Positions 1 through 7,754 of a stretch of 28,238 nucleotides of DNA are shown piece by piece. The notes below the pieces were generated by a model. That model saw only the letters and a list, made by a program, of their open reading frames with translations. It was not told the origin of the DNA and made no database searches. Position 1 is the first letter of the stretch. Every line of letters starts with the position of its first letter. Source of the DNA: a virus; IMG/VR virus record IMGVR_UViG_3300030116_000781, positions 1 through 28,238 of that record; one strand, written 5' to 3'. A program made the position numbers and the translations under genes.

Positions 1-662
1 GTTCCAGCCTTTCCAGTACTAACGTCTTCTTCTACTACTTCTTCTTCATCATCTATTGTTACACCTTTAGATTTAAGCCATGCTATATAATCAGGATCAT
101 TTCTATAATCTTGTGGGGCTTGTTGTGTTTGTTGAAAACCGGTATCATTACCTAAATCAAGTGTTCTACCATAAGCATCTACCTCCCCCGCAAGTCTGTC
201 TTCCATGTAGGCATCATACATATCTTGTAGTTGCTTAATATTATCAAAATCCTTTCGTAAATAGTCTGGTACATTTTCTCTTTTTTTTCTGTCTTTTAAA
301 ACTTTGTTTAAAAAAAATTTTCTATTAGGTATCCTGTTAATATTTAATGGAACTTGCGCCCATGCGGGAAGAAATGATAATGGTGGTGCCGGGTCAAGAA
401 ATGTATCTAATCCTATGTCTACTTCTCTGTTTATGTGTCCTTTAGGTGCTGCATAAGGTCCAGTTACAGGATACTCAGGACCTTTCCACTCTCCTATTTC
501 AGTGCCTGTGCCAGCACGAGGACCCTCTACACTTTTACCTGTACCTGCAAACTCGTATGTAGGGCCTGTGCCTCCCGGTTGTGGTCCAGGACTAATATCC
601 TGAGCTTGTGCACTATCTGCTAAATTTCCTCCGGAAGAGTCATACTTAGATCTTCTAGACAT
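1..662 (-). CDS. Partial hypothetical phage protein (N-terminal 220 aa)
   Basis: An ATG at 662 opens a frame that I read codon by codon to base 3 without meeting a stop, so the 3' end lies beyond the window. The N-terminal third is rich in Gly, Pro and Thr and looks disordered. The middle holds a basic stretch around residues 115-130 (KVLKDRKKRENVPDYLRK). The visible end is strongly acidic (IDDEEEVVEEDVSTGK). It starts two bases after the stop of the 117-aa gene and is probably in the same transcript. I do not recognise the family. Its position after the tail-nozzle gene suggests a virion or internal protein, which is inference. Confidence 0.75.
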   Translation of the reverse strand, partial: MSRRSKYDSSGGNLADSAQAQDISPGPQPGGTGPTYEFAGTGKSVEGPRAGTGTEIGEWKGPEYPVTGPYAAPKGHINREVDIGLDTFLDPAPPLSFLPAWAQVPLNINRIPNRKFFLNKVLKDRKKRENVPDYLRKDFDNIKQLQDMYDAYMEDRLAGEVDAYGRTLDLGNDTGFQQTQQAPQDYRNDPDYIAWLKSKGVTIDDEEEVVEEDVSTGKAG

Positions 663-664
663 AG

Positions 665-1018
665 TTAACCTCTTCTGTTTACCATATCGGCACTTAAAGT
701 TTCGATACCTGAAGGTGTTCTTTCACTCATGCTGACTTGTTCTTCCATCATGCCTCTAGGCATTTGTGAAGCAATACCTTCTTCTTGTTGGTCTTCTTGC
801 ATTTGAGCTAGAATCTGTCTCCAAATTCCACTTTGAAAAAACTTTTCAAAATTTCCAAATTGCATTTTTTGTTGAGGTTCCATTTGCTCCCATATTTCAG
901 CCGCTATTTGCATGGATCTTCGGTCTTGTTGACCTCTACCCATTCTTACATCACCTCTATTGTACTTAATACTAGGTGCGCCGGCTTCTATGGATTCTGT
1001 GATTTTTTCTTCAAACAT
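665..1018 (-). CDS. Hypothetical protein, 117 aa, Gln/Met-rich helical
   Basis: ATG start at 1018, 25 bases after the stop of the 56-aa gene and two bases before the next gene. The protein is highly charged and rich in Gln, Met and Glu, with a predicted helical centre (MQIAAEIWEQMEPQQKMQFG) and no membrane segment or known motif that I can see. Codon pattern and tight spacing match its neighbours, so it is probably real. A structural or assembly role would fit the tail cluster, but no function can be assigned. Confidence 0.7.
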   Translation of the reverse strand: MFEEKITESIEAGAPSIKYNRGDVRMGRGQQDRRSMQIAAEIWEQMEPQQKMQFGNFEKFFQSGIWRQILAQMQEDQQEEGIASQMPRGMMEEQVSMSERTPSGIETLSADMVNRRG

Positions 1019-1042
1019 ATTAAATCTCCTGAGTTTACTAGT

Positions 1043-1213
1043 TTACTTGGTTTTAGCAAATAAATCAAGGGCTGGCATAATGACCTTAACATCTCTTCTG
1101 ATGTCTTTTTCATCAATACCTTTAGCCTTCCATTCTTCTTCTGTCTTGTATATTTCTCCTGTTTTTAGGTTAGAAATAGTAGTTATTATTTCTTTTGGTT
1201 CTATTGTTAGCAT
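1043..1213 (-). CDS. Small conserved-looking phage protein, 56 aa
   Basis: Found by hand translation. ATG at 1213 overlaps the stop of the 111-aa gene (TAATG), and the frame runs to TAA at 1043. The product begins MLTIEPKEIITTISNLKTG and ends IMPALDLFAKTK. The middle has an EEEW segment followed by DEKDIRRDVKVI. It is soluble and charged, with no catalytic motif. The stop/start overlap implies translational coupling to the upstream structural gene. Small proteins with this type of sequence occur near tail genes in marine phages as far as I recall, but the function is unknown. Confidence 0.65.
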   Translation of the reverse strand: MLTIEPKEIITTISNLKTGEIYKTEEEWKAKGIDEKDIRRDVKVIMPALDLFAKTK

Positions 1214-1548
1214 TATGTTGTTACCTCTTTCTTAATGTTTAGATAGCTAATAGCTACATCAAACGAATCTGATGTGCTTGATTGTACTGTAAAGGTTTTA
1301 CCACCTTCTACTATTAACGGTTGGGTTAATAATTCTGTTGTAACATTGGCAGATAAAGCTGATGATTTAATAGCTGTAATACTATTATTTGTAATAGTTA
1401 CGCTAGGTGTGCCAGCTGATGTAACAAGTATAGATTTAATAACATAAGTTTCACTTACTAAAGGATTACCTGATCCAAATGGAGTTAATGCAGCACCACT
1501 TGTACTGTCATCAACACCTACAAATTTATACTGATTTACTACTGCCAT
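1213..1548 (-). CDS. Small beta-rich virion protein, 111 aa
   Basis: ATG at 1548 overlaps the stop of the preceding 54-aa gene, and its own stop overlaps the next start, both as TAATG. The sequence is rich in Ser, Thr, Val and Ile, with alternating hydrophobic strands (YVIKSILVTSAGTP, FDVAISYLNIKK) and almost no Cys or His. This is typical of a small beta-sandwich phage structural protein. It resembles in size and style the 109-aa protein at 15618-15947, though I cannot prove homology by eye. A decoration or tail accessory role is inferred from composition and position. Confidence 0.7.
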   Translation of the reverse strand: MAVVNQYKFVGVDDSTSGAALTPFGSGNPLVSETYVIKSILVTSAGTPSVTITNNSITAIKSSALSANVTTELLTQPLIVEGGKTFTVQSSTSDSFDVAISYLNIKKEVTT

Positions 1549-1712
1549 TAATCTAAAAAGAAACTTCTAGCTTCTATCTCCTGTTTTAATTCTTGTTGAA
1601 ACGATGTATTTAATTTTTCTAACACAGCATCTAAATCTCTAATTAAAGATGATGCTACATCTTCTTGGTATTCTTTACTAGCTCGTGTTAAAGTTTGTAC
1701 TATTTTAGCCAT
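1548..1712 (-). CDS. Small helical protein, 54 aa
   Basis: Found by hand translation. ATG at 1712 overlaps the TAA of the 739-aa tail gene, and the TAA at 1548 overlaps the next ATG, both TAATG. The product begins MAKIVQTLTRASKEYQED and continues as an amphipathic helix with a heptad-like pattern (LIRDLDAVLEKLNTSF, then QQELKQEIEARSFFLD). It is probably a coiled-coil tail accessory or assembly protein translated by coupling to the tail gene. No enzymatic motif is visible. Confidence 0.7.
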   Translation of the reverse strand: MAKIVQTLTRASKEYQEDVASSLIRDLDAVLEKLNTSFQQELKQEIEARSFFLD

Positions 1713-3931
1713 TATCTTCTTCCTCCTGAATGTATGTCTAATCTAAAAGTTCCTAGTTTCCAATTAGCATCAACTGCAGTATTAGAAACAGTAAGCGCAA
1801 CAGCTCTAGCCCTAGCTCTAGTATCAATTTTTGTAGTGCTTGATGTAATTGTAAAAGGACCTAGTGATGAACTTGCAGAACTATCATTTGGATAATTTCT
1901 TAAATCTAATTGAACAATAGTATCGCCAGTTTGAGAAATAAAATCAGGAACAACTCTACTAACTCTCATTATAAATTCTCCATCTCCTCTAAGATCCGCA
2001 AGACTAGTAGCTGCTCCTCTAATTGTTTTTTGAGTTATGTCATAATCTCCAGAAGTTATGTTAGCAGGAATAGCACTTGTAGTTCCTATTTTAACTTGGT
2101 TAACTCCTGTTTCATGTTCATAATAATACGTAACTCCTTCAGTGTTTCCAGTAACATCAAAAGATGAATCAGTACCAGCATCATAATAGGTTGCATGAGG
2201 AAGACCAAATACAGCAGAATCTATCCATGTAGTTCGTGGAAATAATGAATTTGCATTTGTATACCAAATTGGTCTTTGAGGTGTAGAATCTAAATAACTA
2301 TATAAAACACATCTATTAATTACATTAGAATTAGCTTGTGGATAAAACCACATAACTTCACCAAACAAATTATTAATTCCACAATATATTAATGCACCAG
2401 ATGTTGTATTTAAATCATCATAAACATAGTCTTCTACTAAACAATCCATAGATTCTAGTTTACCAGTGTATCTAAAGAAACCATTTTCTGACATCCAATA
2501 CGCAGCACCATCAACTTCAGCTGCTGCATTTTTACCAATAAGTCCGCAGTTAGTTCCTACTTGTTCATAAGCAAAAACAAAATCTCCACCCACAAAACGC
2601 ATAGTAAATAAGGAGGTGTCCGTCCAAACATATATTGCATTTCTACCTAGTTTAGCTCCAATGATCCGTGATCCGGCGGCCAGTCTTTGTGTACCAGCTG
2701 TATTAGTTATTGTTGGTGCCCAAGTATTTATATCTTCTTGATTTGAAAATCTTAAAAACATATCATCTTGACTTGTTGTATCACCTATTGTTGTTTCTGT
2801 TCCAAATAAAACTAAGTGACGATCGGGAGTTGATACTAACATTTCACGTGACGCTGTTGGTGCGCCAGTTATAATAGTTGCTCTAGTAGCCGTAGCATTA
2901 GCAGCATTTGAATCCCATTCAAAAACAGGTCCATTACAAATTAAAGCAATTAAATTAGAACCTAAATTATCTAATGACCATAAACCAGGTTCAGCTACTT
3001 TATCAGATGTAGACGCAGCTTGGCCCCATGCAGCATAACTACTAGTATTAGTTACTGTTGCTCCGTCACTGTGCGAAGCATTTGTAGTTCCTCTAACATT
3101 TCTAGTTATTCCAGTAAAACTTGTAGACGTTATTCCTGTGTAAGAAATTTCTTCAGTTCCTACTTGAATATAATTTGTTCCTGTGCTTGGAAAACCTGTA
3201 GTGCTAGCTACATTAATTGTAGTTCCTGAACCACCAGTTCCATATGCGTCAGCACCTAATGCTCCATTTAAAGTTGTTGTTTGTGGGTTAGTAACTGTAC
3301 CACCCCATTGAGATATACCATAACCATAAACTCCGACTTGTTCAGCGGGTCCTACGTGGTAGTATCTAAAATAAGTAATACCTCCAGAAGTTGATGCTCC
3401 AGCTCCACCTTCATTACTGTCCATTGTAATAGTAATAGTGGTTGTTGTTGGAACAGTAGTAACCATAAATTTTTTATCACAAAAATCTGAAGCGCCAAAA
3501 TTAGATCCTGTAATTGAACTAAACGTAGATGTGTCTCCGAATAAAATAATATCTCCCGCTTGAAAATTGTGGGCCGAAGGAAAAGTTATTGTAACAGTTG
3601 GTTGTCCATTAGTTGTGCTAAATGCATTTGTAAGAGCTGTACCTGATGGATTTACTAAAGGATGAATATCGTAATAAACACCTCCTGAGTATGCATATAA
3701 AATTCTATTAGTACCTAGAATAGCATACTTAATACCTTCTTTGTTAACCATGTGGTGTAAAGCTCTTGTAGCTCCTGTAAGTTTTTTGTCTCCTAAAGAA
3801 GCCCAACCACCTATCTTTTCAGGTGTTCCATATCTAAATCGAACGTTTTCTCCGCCAGTCCATTGTGACTCAGCACCCGTAGGGGTTACTTGTTTATTGA
3901 AGCCAGGTAGAAACGCAATCTTCTGTAGCAT
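1712..3931 (-). CDS. Tail nozzle / packaged-DNA stabilisation-like protein, 739 aa
   Basis: The N-terminus (FLPGFNKQVTPTGAESQW, then NVRFRYGTPEKIGGW) matches the style of large podovirus tail-tube or nozzle proteins related in role to P22 gp10. These plug the connector and stabilise packaged DNA. It is longer than P22 gp10 (about 470 aa). Roughly residues 215-300 carry an extra Thr/Gly-rich beta segment with EEISYTG and NVRGTTNASH that resembles a segment of the 267-aa virion protein at 13873-14676. The remainder is beta-rich with many aromatic residues, as expected for a propeller-like tail protein. It follows the oxygenase island across a strong hairpin. The SD-like AAGGAT lies at the hairpin edge. 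The broad role is fairly secure; the exact position in the tail is not. Confidence 0.75.
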   Translation of the reverse strand: MLQKIAFLPGFNKQVTPTGAESQWTGGENVRFRYGTPEKIGGWASLGDKKLTGATRALHHMVNKEGIKYAILGTNRILYAYSGGVYYDIHPLVNPSGTALTNAFSTTNGQPTVTITFPSAHNFQAGDIILFGDTSTFSSITGSNFGASDFCDKKFMVTTVPTTTTITITMDSNEGGAGASTSGGITYFRYYHVGPAEQVGVYGYGISQWGGTVTNPQTTTLNGALGADAYGTGGSGTTINVASTTGFPSTGTNYIQVGTEEISYTGITSTSFTGITRNVRGTTNASHSDGATVTNTSSYAAWGQAASTSDKVAEPGLWSLDNLGSNLIALICNGPVFEWDSNAANATATRATIITGAPTASREMLVSTPDRHLVLFGTETTIGDTTSQDDMFLRFSNQEDINTWAPTITNTAGTQRLAAGSRIIGAKLGRNAIYVWTDTSLFTMRFVGGDFVFAYEQVGTNCGLIGKNAAAEVDGAAYWMSENGFFRYTGKLESMDCLVEDYVYDDLNTTSGALIYCGINNLFGEVMWFYPQANSNVINRCVLYSYLDSTPQRPIWYTNANSLFPRTTWIDSAVFGLPHATYYDAGTDSSFDVTGNTEGVTYYYEHETGVNQVKIGTTSAIPANITSGDYDITQKTIRGAATSLADLRGDGEFIMRVSRVVPDFISQTGDTIVQLDLRNYPNDSSASSSLGPFTITSSTTKIDTRARARAVALTVSNTAVDANWKLGTFRLDIHSGGRR

Positions 3932-3944
3932 AAAATGTTAAATC

Positions 3945-3997
3945 CTTATAAAGGACGCAGTGGGTGGTATGGTGGTATCCACTGCATCCATTATAAG
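3945..3997 (-). promoter_or_regulatory. Imperfect 19-bp stem-loop before the tail-nozzle gene
   Basis: The two arms (3945-3963 and 3979-3997) pair as 7 bp, a mismatch, 3 bp, a wobble and 7 bp, around a 15-base loop. The loop carries the direct repeat GGTGGTAT. There is no T-run after the stem in the reading direction, so it is not a classical intrinsic terminator. The stem ends next to the SD-like AAGGAT of the 739-aa gene, so it could mask the ribosome binding site or be an RNA processing site at the island boundary. Confidence 0.6.
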
Positions 3998-4003
3998 AAT
4001 ATA

Positions 4004-4627
4004 TCATCGTTTAAAGAAAGATGGAAGACCTAAATGAAGACGCTTATCGAAAATATTATCCTTAGCTCCAAGGGTTTTACTATCATTATAATGAAGAAAT
4101 ACTTGAACGCATTCTTTACCTTTAAATTTTTCTCTCCAATGCTCTAATTCTATGCCTCTATAGATTAACATATCTCCTGGTTTTAAATCTATTTTAACAC
4201 CCTTCATACCTTTTTTTCCAGATGGTTCTAAATATATAGGCCACTCATCACCACCAAGATTCATAGTGGTAGATATTTCACAACTAAATCTATCTTTATG
4301 TCGTCTTAATGCGTCATCTTTTTTGTATATTCTTGCATAAGTATAAGCTGGATACAATTTTAATCCTGTTGCTTTTTCCATAACTGGTTTACATTTTAAC
4401 ATTAAAGTTTCCATAGCTATATTAGCATAGTGAGCATAACTGTTTGGAATTAAATCTTTTTCGGTTTCATAAAAACCTATGAGTTCTTCAAAAGGTGAAA
4501 TATATCTTTCCTTACGACAAGTATCATAAACTTGTTTTTGCATACGGAAATAATCTGCAATAAAACTAGCTAGTTCTAATGATATAGCTTGTTTAATAAC
4601 GGCATATTTATTTTTTTTAAATGACAT
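4004..4627 (-). CDS. 2OG-Fe(II) oxygenase-like protein, 207 aa
   Basis: Double-stranded beta-helix dioxygenase family: uses Fe(II), O2 and 2-oxoglutarate, usually to hydroxylate a substrate. The proximal metal motif is RRHKDRFSCEIS (His110, Asp112), and the distal His is in IELEHWREKF (His163). The usual 2OG-binding Arg is not obvious; the matching strand reads ECVQVFLHYND. Before the distal His, the segment LKPGDMLIYRG is the typical gly-loop/strand. I chose ATG at 4627 instead of the in-frame TTG one codon earlier. The start overlaps the sulfotransferase stop. It is the last gene of the oxygenase island. The substrate is unknown. Confidence 0.8.
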   Translation of the reverse strand: MSFKKNKYAVIKQAISLELASFIADYFRMQKQVYDTCRKERYISPFEELIGFYETEKDLIPNSYAHYANIAMETLMLKCKPVMEKATGLKLYPAYTYARIYKKDDALRRHKDRFSCEISTTMNLGGDEWPIYLEPSGKKGMKGVKIDLKPGDMLIYRGIELEHWREKFKGKECVQVFLHYNDSKTLGAKDNIFDKRLHLGLPSFFKR

Positions 4628-5369
4628 CAAATCCTTTATATTTATTTATTGTATACTCTGGTAAAATTTTTTTTATATCACATTCTTTTCTTTTAATACT
4701 TTTTGTATCTATTGTGTGAAAAATTCCTTTTCTGTGTCTAATAGCAGAATCATTGTAATAAACGTTATTAATATTAAATTGCTGTATGTTTTTAAAATCA
4801 GGTTTTTTAAAAGGAGCGTTTATATATTTACATATTTTTTGTATAGTTTTAGAAAAATCTTTAATTAATTCATCATATGTTATTAATAAATAGTCTTTCT
4901 TACTTACTAATATATTTCTTATTGAGTTTAAGTTCTCAGTTATAATGCTATCTTTCATCATCATATCATCGCAATATTCTTCTACGTAACGGGGCTTATG
5001 TACTTTAACAAATGAAGCGAGCACCTCTAATATAGGTCTATAAAGAATAATATATTTTTTGCTTTGAAGAGGAAGCCTTTCTATTATTTTCCAATAATGA
5101 CCCCAGGCTCCACGATCAATTATATTTTTGCATTTATAATGTTCATAATAATTTTTAAAAACATTGTTTAATATATTATCTAATCCTGTAGAGTCAGGAA
5201 AATTTAAAAATCTTTCTTCTAATTTTATATTATTAATAGAATCTATTAATAAGGGAACAACACTATTAGCAGAAACTTTAACATATGGGTTTTGATTTAA
5301 TACACTAGATAAAATAGTGTTTCCTGCTCTTGGTAAGCTTACTAAAAAATTTATATTTATATCGCTCAT
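4617..5369 (-). CDS. Sulfotransferase-family protein, 250 aa
   Basis: Residues 10-25 (VSLPRAGNTILSSVLNQ) match the 5'-phosphosulfate-binding loop of PAPS-dependent sulfotransferases. Residues 107-121 (IILYRPILEVLASFV) match the 3'-phosphate motif, with Arg111 and Ser119 in the expected places. The C-terminal half is basic and Ile/Asn-rich. Such enzymes transfer sulfate from PAPS to sugars, lipids or tyrosine. The product has no signal peptide, so it acts in the cytoplasm. It sits inside a run of 2OG-Fe(II) oxygenases and overlaps the next start by 11 bases, so both are probably translated together. Base composition is markedly more AT-rich than the structural genes around it. The acceptor is unknown. 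Confidence 0.82.
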   Translation of the reverse strand: MSDININFLVSLPRAGNTILSSVLNQNPYVKVSANSVVPLLIDSINNIKLEERFLNFPDSTGLDNILNNVFKNYYEHYKCKNIIDRGAWGHYWKIIERLPLQSKKYIILYRPILEVLASFVKVHKPRYVEEYCDDMMMKDSIITENLNSIRNILVSKKDYLLITYDELIKDFSKTIQKICKYINAPFKKPDFKNIQQFNINNVYYNDSAIRHRKGIFHTIDTKSIKRKECDIKKILPEYTINKYKGFDVI

Positions 5370-5381
5370 GTTAAAAATAAT

Positions 5382-6014
5382 TTAAACATCTTTAGCCATT
5401 TCTTTTGGCACTGCTTGTATGTTCCAATGTATAAATCTAAATGGTTCTTTGCCATGGTCTACTGCAAATTCGTGTTCTAAGTATCCTGGAAATATAAGTA
5501 AGGTGCCTGGTTTAGGATTAAAATGTACGGTGCTTGTACCTGGCAATATTTCAGAAGATTTCATTTTTAATGCGGTTGCTCTAGCTCCTGTTCTTGGTTC
5601 ATGAAATATTGGAAAGGATGTCTTAGGGCTACACTTTAAAAAATAAAACCCTGATACATGTTGATTACAGTGCACGTGTGCAGAATGATGCCCTCCTCCT
5701 TTTTTAGAAAATTCTTGTACCCACATTTCAGAAAACATAGTTTGATATTGAGACATGTCGTAACCCATAGCATCTAAAAATTCCCAAGACTTGTGACCTA
5801 CATATTGTTTCATATCTAAAAAATCATTATCTTGTAACAATGGAGTTGAATGATAACTTAGTCCAAACTCCCCATGTTTTTTTATATAGTCTTTCATTTC
5901 TTTTCTTTTACGTGCTTCATTAATATATTTATTAGAAGCTTTGTTTAAGGATGTAACAAAATCAAATTTTTGTTCAACCCAAATTGGAGTAGTAAAAAAA
6001 TTAGCTTGATCCAT
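5382..6014 (-). CDS. 2OG-Fe(II) oxygenase, PF13759-like, 210 aa
   Basis: The centre reads HVHCNQHVSGFYFLK, the HxH...SGxYYL signature of the putative 2OG-Fe(II) oxygenase group that I associate with PF13759. Ligands would be His113 and His115 (in the place of the more common Asp), and distal His181 in FPGYLEHEFAVD. Arg193 in PFRFIHWNI would bind 2-oxoglutarate. The N-terminus (FFTTPIWVEQ) is also typical, where members often begin with a 'PIW' strand. Length is normal for the family. It is separated by one base from the 222-aa oxygenase upstream and by 12 bases from the sulfotransferase downstream. The substrate is unknown. Confidence 0.88.
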   Translation of the reverse strand: MDQANFFTTPIWVEQKFDFVTSLNKASNKYINEARKRKEMKDYIKKHGEFGLSYHSTPLLQDNDFLDMKQYVGHKSWEFLDAMGYDMSQYQTMFSEMWVQEFSKKGGGHHSAHVHCNQHVSGFYFLKCSPKTSFPIFHEPRTGARATALKMKSSEILPGTSTVHFNPKPGTLLIFPGYLEHEFAVDHGKEPFRFIHWNIQAVPKEMAKDV

Positions 6015-6015
6015 A

Positions 6016-6684
6016 TTATTTAAATGGATATCCTAAATGCCACACAACAAGTGAATATCTTATTCCTTTCGTTACCGGTTTAACTCTATGCCATACAAAA
6101 CTAGGAAATACAATAATAGAACCTTTTGGCAATATCTCTTTACATTGTACTCTATGTTTTGATTCGTCTCTCATGTTTGGTTCATAACCTCTAAAATCAA
6201 ATTCTAATTCTCCACCAGTGTACTCTGAACCATCTGTTAATTGACACGTCATAGAAAGTTTTCTAATTTTGCCATGGTCACGTGCAGTCTTATCTTTTCT
6301 TTCATAAGGTCTATCCCAACCATCTACATGCCAATCATAATACTGACCTAACTTGTATTTAGTAAACTGACAGTTTTCCGAACTATCCCATTCAAAATTC
6401 CAACCTGCGTTTTCATTTGCCATAGTAACATATGGATGTATTTCTTTATATATCCAAGTATCATTAAGCCATACTACGTTAGAATTTCTTTTTCTTTTAA
6501 TATCTTTAATTTCTTCTTTTGTTAATTTGCCACTGTCAAAATTTTCTATGATTGGGCTTTCTGGTTTGTAACCACCTGTTCTTGCAAAAGAGTCTTGTTG
6601 AGAATTAGCATGTTTTATTACTTCATCACAAAACTTTGGCGTTAATGCAGATTCAAAATACCAATAATAATTAGCTAGGTTCAT
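6016..6684 (-). CDS. Prolyl 4-hydroxylase-like 2OG-Fe(II) oxygenase, 222 aa
   Basis: The complete metal and cosubstrate set is visible: YYDWHVDGWD (His119, Asp121), FPSFVWHRVKPVTKGIRYSL (His199, Arg209), and a TGGELEFDF strand between them. This layout matches P4H/PKHD-type hydroxylases, which hydroxylate prolyl or related side chains. The N-terminal YYWYFESALTPKFCDEVIKH is the family's usual entry helix. It overlaps the 181-aa oxygenase by four bases (ATGA). Its C-terminal block strongly resembles that neighbour (WHRVKPVTKG versus PHKVTPVIKG), so the two are probably paralogues. The protein substrate is unknown. Confidence 0.9.
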   Translation of the reverse strand: MNLANYYWYFESALTPKFCDEVIKHANSQQDSFARTGGYKPESPIIENFDSGKLTKEEIKDIKRKRNSNVVWLNDTWIYKEIHPYVTMANENAGWNFEWDSSENCQFTKYKLGQYYDWHVDGWDRPYERKDKTARDHGKIRKLSMTCQLTDGSEYTGGELEFDFRGYEPNMRDESKHRVQCKEILPKGSIIVFPSFVWHRVKPVTKGIRYSLVVWHLGYPFK

Positions 6685-7226
6685 ATAAGTTTAGGTCCAT
6701 TTAAAAATACTGTTAATGTTTTTCTTACTCCCTTAATAACCGGTGTAACTTTATGAGGCAAGTAAGAATGAAATAAAATCATGTCTCCTGCTTTTTTAAA
6801 CTCTGGAGTAGTTCCAGTTCCATAAATTTGAAAGTCTCCTCCTTCATATTTTTGGTCAGATATGTTTAAAATTAAAGTTAGTTTAGTATCGTATACATTA
6901 GAATTAGAAGAATCTACATGCCAATCATACTCTCCTTTATTCTTGCTATCGTATTTATTAAAGTTCCAGCATCTAAAAATTGGAGGATAAAGGTTATATC
7001 CAAAATTTTCAAAGTTAGATAAATAAGCTTGCTCTATAAAACGATTCATACTTTCTTGTAAAGCTTTGGCTTCAACTATTTTAACATAAGAAGTCTTTGT
7101 AACATTTTCTGCAGGAACATCTAATCCCTCACATTTATTTTTTTCAATTTTTTGATTAAGGGTTTTTATTTCTTTCGGCGAAATTTCTTTTTTCCAAAAC
7201 CAATAATTAGGGGGCTGGGTTAACAT
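6681..7226 (-). CDS. Prolyl 4-hydroxylase-like 2OG-Fe(II) oxygenase, 181 aa
   Basis: Ligands are visible in GEYDWHVDSSN (His103, Asp105) and SYLPHKVTPVIKGVRKTLTV (His158, Arg168), with YEGGDFQIYG as the central strand. The N-terminus PPNYWFWKKEISPKEI parallels the YYWYFESALTPKF start of the next gene. The motif set and spacing match the PKHD/P4H type and indicate an active enzyme. It overlaps the degenerate 169-aa gene by 20 bases upstream and the 222-aa paralogue by four bases downstream, so all three are probably co-translated. Likely a product of tandem duplication followed by divergence. Confidence 0.9.
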   Translation of the reverse strand: MLTQPPNYWFWKKEISPKEIKTLNQKIEKNKCEGLDVPAENVTKTSYVKIVEAKALQESMNRFIEQAYLSNFENFGYNLYPPIFRCWNFNKYDSKNKGEYDWHVDSSNSNVYDTKLTLILNISDQKYEGGDFQIYGTGTTPEFKKAGDMILFHSYLPHKVTPVIKGVRKTLTVFLNGPKLI

Positions 7227-7716
7227 AAGTAATGGTCTGTATAAAATTTAAAATATCTTTTTGTTTGTTTGTAATATAATACGTGTTGGTAGAGGGAAAC
7301 ATTATAAATTTATTATTAGTTAATGGTTCGCTCCAACTTCTTCCTTTTCTTCTATTATCGTCATATTTTATTGTAACAGTGCAATCTTCCACAGCCACTC
7401 CATATAATAAAGTGTAGTCCGGGGAATCCATAAGATTATTATAATTTACATTTATTAAAGGAGGTGTAGTCTCATTAGGTTTGTAAAAATTTCCCCATGT
7501 GTTTTTGTTGTAAAAAATAAGATTATGTTTAACGCGTAGATGTTCAATTATGTAAGTGCTTAACTTACCAAAAGTAGGAGAGTATTCAAAGTCTGCGTTT
7601 TTTATTTTTGATACAAACGTATCAAGAGTTAATACATCTCTTTCTATTTCAAAGCCTTTAGGCATTTTAACATCGCCTGAATATATAGCTTGTTCTGTCA
7701 ATAATTCTTTATGCAT
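7207..7716 (-). CDS. Degenerate DSBH (2OG oxygenase-like) protein without metal ligands, 169 aa
   Basis: The C-terminal third keeps the shape of the neighbouring oxygenases: a strand with LLYGVAVEDCTVTIKYDD, then NNKFIMFPSTNTYYITNKQ, aligning with the FPS..WH and YLPH segments of its neighbours. The expected HxD/HxH position appears to read Asn89-Val-Asn91, and the distal His position reads Tyr-Tyr (146-147). No HxD is present anywhere. The gene is intact and tightly coupled to the next one, so it is not decaying by frameshift. If the alignment is right, it is a non-catalytic subunit, binding protein or scaffold for the active enzymes. Family membership is inferred from faint similarity and context. 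Confidence 0.6.
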   Translation of the reverse strand: MHKELLTEQAIYSGDVKMPKGFEIERDVLTLDTFVSKIKNADFEYSPTFGKLSTYIIEHLRVKHNLIFYNKNTWGNFYKPNETTPPLINVNYNNLMDSPDYTLLYGVAVEDCTVTIKYDDNRRKGRSWSEPLTNNKFIMFPSTNTYYITNKQKDILNFIQTITYVNPAP

Positions 7717-7754
7717 ACCTATTTCTTTTATACAGAAAGTTTTTATAATGTCAA

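Noticed and set aside
435-1235. Several overlapping plus-strand frames (for example 435-623, 766-969, 833-1063, 960-1235)
   Set aside because: They lie opposite well-supported minus-strand genes, lack ribosome binding sites and give Cys/Phe/Ser-rich low-complexity products typical of reverse-frame shadows.
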